This document shows, in pieces, positions 58,401 through 64,000 of a stretch of DNA of 64,000 nt (the stretch's first letter is position 1; each line of letters starts with the position of its first letter). Where the stretch lies: contig CM042684.1 in the NCBI GenBank assembly GCA_023614405.1, positions 209,690,941 to 209,754,940 on the forward strand, in the 5' to 3' direction. Source of the stretch: Avena insularis (Eukaryota; Streptophyta; Magnoliopsida; Poales; Poaceae). Under the pieces are notes generated by a model. It saw nothing but the letters and a program-made list of their open reading frames with translations. It searched no databases and was not told the origin of the DNA. Position numbers and translations under genes: made by a program.

Positions 58401-59832
58401 GGTGAGCCATAATTGCTATTTGGTTTTTCAGGCTCACTTGTGTCCCCTAGGACCCCGAGTACTTGATTCCTGTTCCTTGAATATTCGCGCTATCCACATC
58501 CGGGAGGCTTATGACCCCCCCTGAGCCAGAGCTTGATTCATTCTTATTTCTTGGGGCCACAAAGTAGTTTGGGGCTTTATTACTATCCTGTACTTATGCC
58601 ATGTTTTACTGCTATATTTAAGATTGTGCGGAGCACCAGCTTTATTTTGGATGCGGAGGTGTTTTCGCGGTATCGACAAGCTCACCACACTTTCGGGTTC
58701 CCGTCGTTTCTGACCATTGACGCAAACCTTGGGTCCATCTCGGAGCCGGCCAACTTCGTTGCGGGTAGCTTAATGGGGTGGCCCCCTGAAACATTTCTAA
58801 ATCCTGTGATCGCTTTGTCGTGAATGCCTTGTTGGGTTTTGATTTGGTTTTTCCGAGGTTGATCGAGTGTGTGTTGCTATTTGTGCACCCCTGCAGGGTA
58901 AATCTTTCTGAAAGTCGTATCCGCGGTTATGGACGACTTGGAGCACAGTTTCTCGATTATAGACAAGTATAACTAAAGTACCGTTTTTAATTTGACTAAG
59001 TACCTGACTAGTAAATAGTGCCATACTCATGGAATGATTAATAAAACTGCCAACGGAGGGGTTGTTCATCCGCTTTCTCGTTGGTAAGCGAGAAGGAGGA
59101 TGGATCTGTAAATTATACTGTTATAACTGTTGTTCCTAATTAACGAACATCCGTCTATCATTGGTTAGGCGGATGGTTAGCGAGTATCTATAGACTTGTT
59201 AGTTATTACCTTTTGCTGCAATTGCGTCACCCCAGGTTATGTCCCCTTTAGAGGCATAAAGACTTCTTTGAGTACCCTAGGGTCTCACACGATAAATTGT
59301 TTGATTCAGATGAACAGGTGTATTCGCAAGATGGATACTGGGTGGAGGAGACGGACGATGTTGGCAACGATCACTCGGTGTAGAGATTTCGGGAACGGGG
59401 ATCCGTGAGATCTGTGGTGGGATGTGTTTATTTCTGTGGCATCTTATGCCGATTTGCTTCTTATCCGTACTCGGATCTTGTCTTCCGCTTCTGCCTGATA
59501 CTCTGATGTTTGATGTATGAGGAGCTATCCTAAATTATTATCTCTATCTAGGATATTTGGATCTTGTCGTATGGCGTTGCAATATTTCTATTTCTTTTAG
59601 ATGGAATGGCTCTGAGAACTGTTGTATGTGGCTTGCATACATGCTCACTTGTGTATGTAGTTGATCCCTTCGCCTGCCGATTACGCCGCTCGTTCTTGTC
59701 CCGATGTTCTGAAAATGGTTAGGACGGCCGAAAGGTCTACCTGTGAGTGGCCCTTGGCCCCACCGTACTATTTTAACCATTTTCGCTCATCCAGGCATGT
59801 AACTAAGAGCGTAATTCACCGAGGTAGTTACA
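55416..59832 (+). mobile_element. 5' LTR of the gag-bearing long-LTR element (4417 bp)
   Basis: Begins TGTAGCATCCC, ends GGTAGTTACA, collinear with the LARD LTRs from end to end but clearly more diverged in the CT- and GC-rich first half. Useful as an outgroup: where the LARD's two LTRs differ by an indel, this copy usually shows which one lost bases. Confidence 0.87.
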
Positions 59833-60683
59833 ATTGGTATCAGAGCCATCCCGCCCTTCAGGGTCTCAGCCAAATGGTCGTTGTCAGTCTAGCAAATATT
59901 TTTGGTAGCTATGTATACTAGGGAAAAACAAAACGCGAGAGTAGGACTGCTTCCATTTTTCTTCTTACCCACCCACCCACCCTTTTTCTGGTAAGGAAGT
60001 GTAAGGTTTTCAATCCTCTTCTAAAATTCAAACTAGGATTCACGTGTTCTGGGTTCCGTAGTACCATAGGTTGTGTGTGTGTGTGTGTGTGAATTCCTTG
60101 TCTATCTGTTGCATCCAAATGTTATCTCTATCTGCCTTTTGGTTATCAACTGTTGGTACATTTCATACCGACAGGCCTTTGTAAACCGACGCGATCTATC
60201 TGATTCGTTGTATACCGGTGCGATCTGTCTTACTCTTTGTTATCCGACGTTATCTTGTTTGGGGTGTTCGTTTCCGTAGTTACTAATCTTTAGGTTCCTC
60301 TTAAGAAGAAGGTGTTGGGATATGTGTTTTACTTATTCATGTGCAGAGTAATGATTCGAGTGCGGGATGGAGTCGCGACCATACCACTACTTTTATCATT
60401 CGCTTTTGTATATTGAATTGGTAGAGTTACTAATCTTGATTCGTTAAGTGGTTTTGCGCATATAGTGGCATTTTAATGCCGAAATTTGCGGAAAAAATTT
60501 CTTTGTTAGCTTGTGTACCACACTCCTTGTTCAGTCGTGTGCGATATACTTAATATCTTCTAGGTGCTTTGAACTTTGTTGATATTTTAATATCATCTTA
60601 GTAATTTGTATCCTTTAAATCTTGGTTAATTCCATCTTGGTACTATTTTGGATTATTATTATTCTCCATTATGGTACTAACTT
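59833..60683 (+). other. Primer-binding site and leader of the gag-bearing element
   Basis: TGGTATCAGAGC at 59835-59846, then a leader matching the LARD's first 550 internal bases, including a (GT)n tract at 60072-60091. The block GAGTGCGGGATGGAGTCG (about 60357-60374) precedes the ATTTTAATGCCGAAA block (60469-60485), the reverse of their order in the LARD. AATCACAG before 60703 could be a splice acceptor leading into gag. Confidence 0.7.
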
Positions 60684-61155
60684 GTGTTTTATATCAATCA
60701 CAGGTTGGCACCACCACACTGTTCTGAGGAGGACATACCACCTGAACTGGGGGCTGTGTTGACAAGTATTGCTAATGCCTTGGGTATAATACAGCAGAAC
60801 CAGCAGCGTTTTGAAGAAAGTGTCAGGAGGAATGAGTTTGTTCTGCTACCTCCACCTCCCAAGCGAGGAAACATCAAAAGCTTCCTGAAGTTCAACCCGC
60901 GCCACTTTGAGGTGTATGATCAGCCACTTGATGCGGGTGATTGGTTGCGTGAGATGTCAAGGTTACTGGTGACTGCTGATGTTCCTGAGCAAGAATGGGT
61001 AAAATGTGCCACTCACCTTCTGAAGGGAGATGCAGCTCTGTGGTGGGAGAATTACCTCAAGGCAAACTACACTGGTTTTCAGCCTACTTGGAACAGTTCA
61101 CTGGAGCTTTCAAAGAGCAATATCTGTCAGAAATTGTCATGGAAAGGATGAAGGA
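60684..61155 (+). pseudogene. Ty3/gypsy gag, N-terminal part
   Basis: Encodes a retrotransposon gag domain (PF03732-like). After a leader with IIQQNQQRFEE there is FLKFNPRHFEVYDQPL, DAGDWLREM and LLKGDAALWWENYL, the conserved core of plant gypsy gag. It would form the virus-like particle in the cytoplasm. A single-base shift near 61080-61090 moves the coding frame: EQFTGAFKEQYL is in another frame. At 61156, straight after an ERMKD motif, an LTR begins, so the zinc knuckle and everything after it are missing. The ATG at 60684 is the first in frame, but the true start may lie upstream across an intron. Confidence 0.82.
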
Positions 61156-64000
61156 TGTAACACCCTCAGAATCGGCCCTATGCAAGTTTCAGCGATTCCC
61201 GCCAAACCCGCATAGAAACGATTCAAAGGTGCCCACCAGGCACTTTCGTGCGGGTGGAAAACGAAGTAATACCATTACACAATAGTCCACGATGGAACCC
61301 ACAAAACAGATATATACAACAACGACTCAAAGAGTCAAGAATACAGATATACAGTACAAAGATCCAAATCACCTTGAAACGATACAGCGCCCGAGTACGG
61401 ACAAGATGCAAATTGAGCTAAGAGCCCTGAAGAATAACGAATGTCGTCCATAACCCTGCCCAGGCCAAGCCGGAAGGGTAACCCTGCTAACGACGTCGAT
61501 CTCAAAACCTGCTAAAAACAAAAGGGGTGCCGACAAAGGGCAAAGGAAAAAGAGAGGTCAAGATCGAGGCCAAGACACGGCGAGACTAGAATTCGGGTCT
61601 CGCCTACATAGGTATGGTGGATCAAGCGGCAGCAGCATGCACTAAACAACCTATAGAGACTCGATACAAATAGCGGCTATCGAGAGGGGTAAGAAAGACC
61701 TATTCGAACCAACACGATACTACCACCAAACATACCCATCCTGGTGTTTCCCCTCGAGACCAAACGAGGAAGTCAACCGAGAACTCACACCGTTGGCAGT
61801 TTTATTTATTCAGTTATCGTTGCAGCAATTACTAGTCGTATAGATAGTCATCCGATATAATAAGCAATGGGCACTTTTAGTTAACCATTCCATTGTAGTT
61901 GCAACACTTACTAGTCGATACAATTAGCATGAGATATCCCAAACCCATAGCTTGTTGGTACTTTTATTTAGCCATTCCGTTGTAGTGGAGCTGATTACTA
62001 GTCATATCGGATACAAGTCAATTTATAACAGTAAACTTTAGTTATAGTTGTCTATGATCGAGAACTGTGCTCCAAGTCGTCCATAACCGCGGACACGGCT
62101 TCTCGAAAAGATTAAACCCTGCAGGGGTGCACCAAAGTATCCACACGCACTTCGACCCTTTTTGCCAGATCAGTTAACATACACCCATCGGTATGTCGGC
62201 GGGGCCTAAGTCATGACGTTTCACAGACCCAAAGCAAGTACATGGGGGCCACCCCACTAAGCTACCCGCAACGAAGTTAGCCAGCTCCGGAACGGACCCA
62301 GGGTTTGCGTCAATGGCTGTAAACGACTGGGAACCCGAAAGTGTGACTGGGCTTGTCGATACCGCGAAAACACTCCGCAATCCTAAACAGTACAGGTGCT
62401 CCACGCACAATCTTAAATAAAGCAGTAAAGCATGGCATAAGTACAGGATAGTAATAAATCCCCAAACTACTTGTGGCCCCAGTACAGTACTTTGAAATCA
62501 GGTACTAAATCGATGGGGGTGCCCACACACCCCACCTGTGGTTAGCGCGCTCGATCTCGGAACAGGTGTCAAGAACTCGGGGTCCTACGGGACACCAGTG
62601 AGCGGTTAAAAACCAAATATTGTATATTACCCACCGGTGCCTCTGCATTTACCTACTTTCAATTTTAGTTATTAAACAATAATTAAAGTATTGATCATCT
62701 CCAACATTAAACATGCGGCGTTACTCCAACAACTGTGGTACTTGATGACACGCAACAGCACTTGAGCAAGCGATTACGACGTGCAAGTCCAACTATCTAC
62801 CAAACAACATGTAATAGGATGTGTCCAAGGCAATATAAGGCTGCAAGGGATATCACGGGCACGAAACTAGAGCATCGCAACACAGATAGCAATAGATCAA
62901 CAGGAGGGAATAAATACTATAAAAGTAAGATAGGTAGAAAGGGGGAGATGCTCGCCTGGAAAACATTGCCGAGGGTTCATCCGAAGAACGAGCGACACTC
63001 GCATCAACTCATCGTCCTAATCCGTGAAGAAGCAAAGCGCTAGAAGCAACACCGGATGCACCATTTAATACTACGGCAAAAGGTCGAGCATGATGCATGT
63101 ATGATGTATGGCATGGCAAAGATGCAATGCAATTAGGCAATATTAAGCGGAACCGGGGTTCCGACAATTAATTATTAAGTTCATGTTGTTTAGATACCCC
63201 ACAATTTAAATGTTGTGTTAACAAGGCAAAATATTTCACCGGTTCGATGCACAAATTTAAATGTGGCCCATATTAGACTAGATCCGCCCACATATGGCCT
63301 CCATATTTAATTTGGTGAATCGGCCTAAGACCCCCAAACCACACAATATGTATGCGACATGAACAATTTAATATGCAACAAGGTATATATCATTTAATAA
63401 AAAAATAAGGGCTTGGAAAGGGTCACACATATCGAATCGACGATCTTGGTTCGGGGTTTCGACGAGGTTCGGGCTCAGCGGAGTCGGCCTTCGGTCCGTG
63501 ACGGAGATCTTGTCGGCATCCATGGCATGGCACCGAACCGGTGGAGATCTTGTCGAAGGTCTTGGGTTCGGGCTTCGAGGTCGGTGACAGACTTGGTGTC
63601 GAGGAATTACATCCGCAATCTTCCAATGGTAATCAACTCAACATCGCCACTCCAACACCACCAAGTCTTCACCACATAGAAAACACCAAGTACTCAAATT
63701 GTAGCGCGTGAGGTTGCAAAGGGCCATGTCTATTCTGAAACACTGACAGCTCCAACAGCATGGCCCTTCATACTTGGTGTCGACAAAGAACCGAGCGAGC
63801 TGAAGCAGAGGGTTGTGGTGTCCATGCCGAGGTGGACAGAGGCAAGAGCAACACGGCCGACGCTCTGTCGGGACGCGGGGAAGAGGCGACGGGCGCCGGC
63901 GACAACGCTGCGGCTAGACACGACGAGGGGGTCCGGGGGCGAGGACGGAGGCCGGTCTCGCAGGGCATGAGGCGGCTCGACGGAGACGGACGAGGCCGGA
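61156..64000 (-). mobile_element. Long-LTR-family LTR on the minus strand, runs off the window
   Basis: Starts TGTAACACCC, the inverse of a ...GTTACA LTR end. From left to right it shows the reverse complement of family landmarks: the GATCGAGAACTGTGCTCCAAGTC block (62051-62073), CCCTGCAGGGGTGCAC, the TAAGCTACCCGCAACGAAGTTAG block (about 62259-62281), GTTTGCGTCAATGG, then AT-rich sequence (63060-63410) and a GC-rich section to the window end. It interrupts gag at 61155; AAGGA (61151-61155) is the expected target duplication. Divergence from the other copies is high. Frames within it are not conserved and are not called. Confidence 0.75.

Larger units (their letters stand above)
55416..61155 (+). 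mobile_element. Long-LTR gypsy element with gag, truncated by insertion
   Basis: A 5' LTR (55416-59832), primer-binding site and leader homologous to the LARD at 29512, but followed by gag coding sequence. It inserted into the HSP90 fragment (ATCGG at 55411-55415 is the expected target duplication; its partner is off the window). At 61156 another LTR interrupts it inside gag. Whether protease, RT and integrase followed cannot be seen. It is the best candidate in the window for an autonomous relative of the LARD. Confidence 0.8.

Overview
This 64 kb window looks like intergenic chromatin from a large-genome grass, most likely a Triticeae species. The organism is inferred only from transposon types. 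Two Angela/BARE-like Ty1/copia elements have LTRs of about 1.65 kb starting TGTTGGG. A Tat-lineage Ty3/gypsy element carries an antisense, intron-containing gene. There is also a family of non-coding or nearly non-coding elements with LTRs of about 4.5 kb, of the LARD type described in barley and wheat. I see no intact cellular gene. The only host-gene sequence I recognise is a short broken HSP90 fragment at 55198-55415.

The backbone is one tandem array of a roughly 165-bp monomer, always in the same orientation. Insertions split it into four blocks: 11195-12662, 18837-19944, 46786-48056 and 51099-52345, about 5.1 kb or 31 units in total. Everything between the blocks is transposon.

Layout, left to right. 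1-9141: 3' part of a Tat-lineage gypsy element on the + strand, with RT, RNase H, a second RNase H and integrase (all broken), then the antisense gene, then the 3' LTR at 8682-9141. This element sits inside a minus-strand LTR of the long-LTR family (9142-11194). 12663-18836: a composite insertion flanked by the 5-bp duplication GTCAC. It holds two head-to-head non-autonomous gypsy units, each with a protease but no RT. 19945-27006: Angela-like copia element 1, minus strand. Its right LTR is invaded by copia element 2 (27007-46783), which is invaded in turn by a complete LARD (29512-41198, duplication ATATC). A deletion joins the cut right LTR of element 2 directly to satellite. 48057-51098 is another insertion, probably a minus-strand LTR. 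52346-55415 holds an LTR fragment, a GC-rich low-complexity stretch and the HSP90 fragment. 55416-61155 is a second long-LTR element that still encodes gag, so it is a candidate autonomous relative of the LARD. It is cut by another related minus-strand LTR at 61156-64000.

The best candidates for something undescribed are the 165-bp satellite, whose length is a multiple of three so that a 55-residue frame stays open over several units; the head-to-head protease-only elements with arrays of a 10-bp palindrome at 29-bp spacing; and the LARD and its gag-bearing relative in one window, which allow the missing segment to be mapped. Nothing here looks like a defence, metabolic or other multi-gene system.
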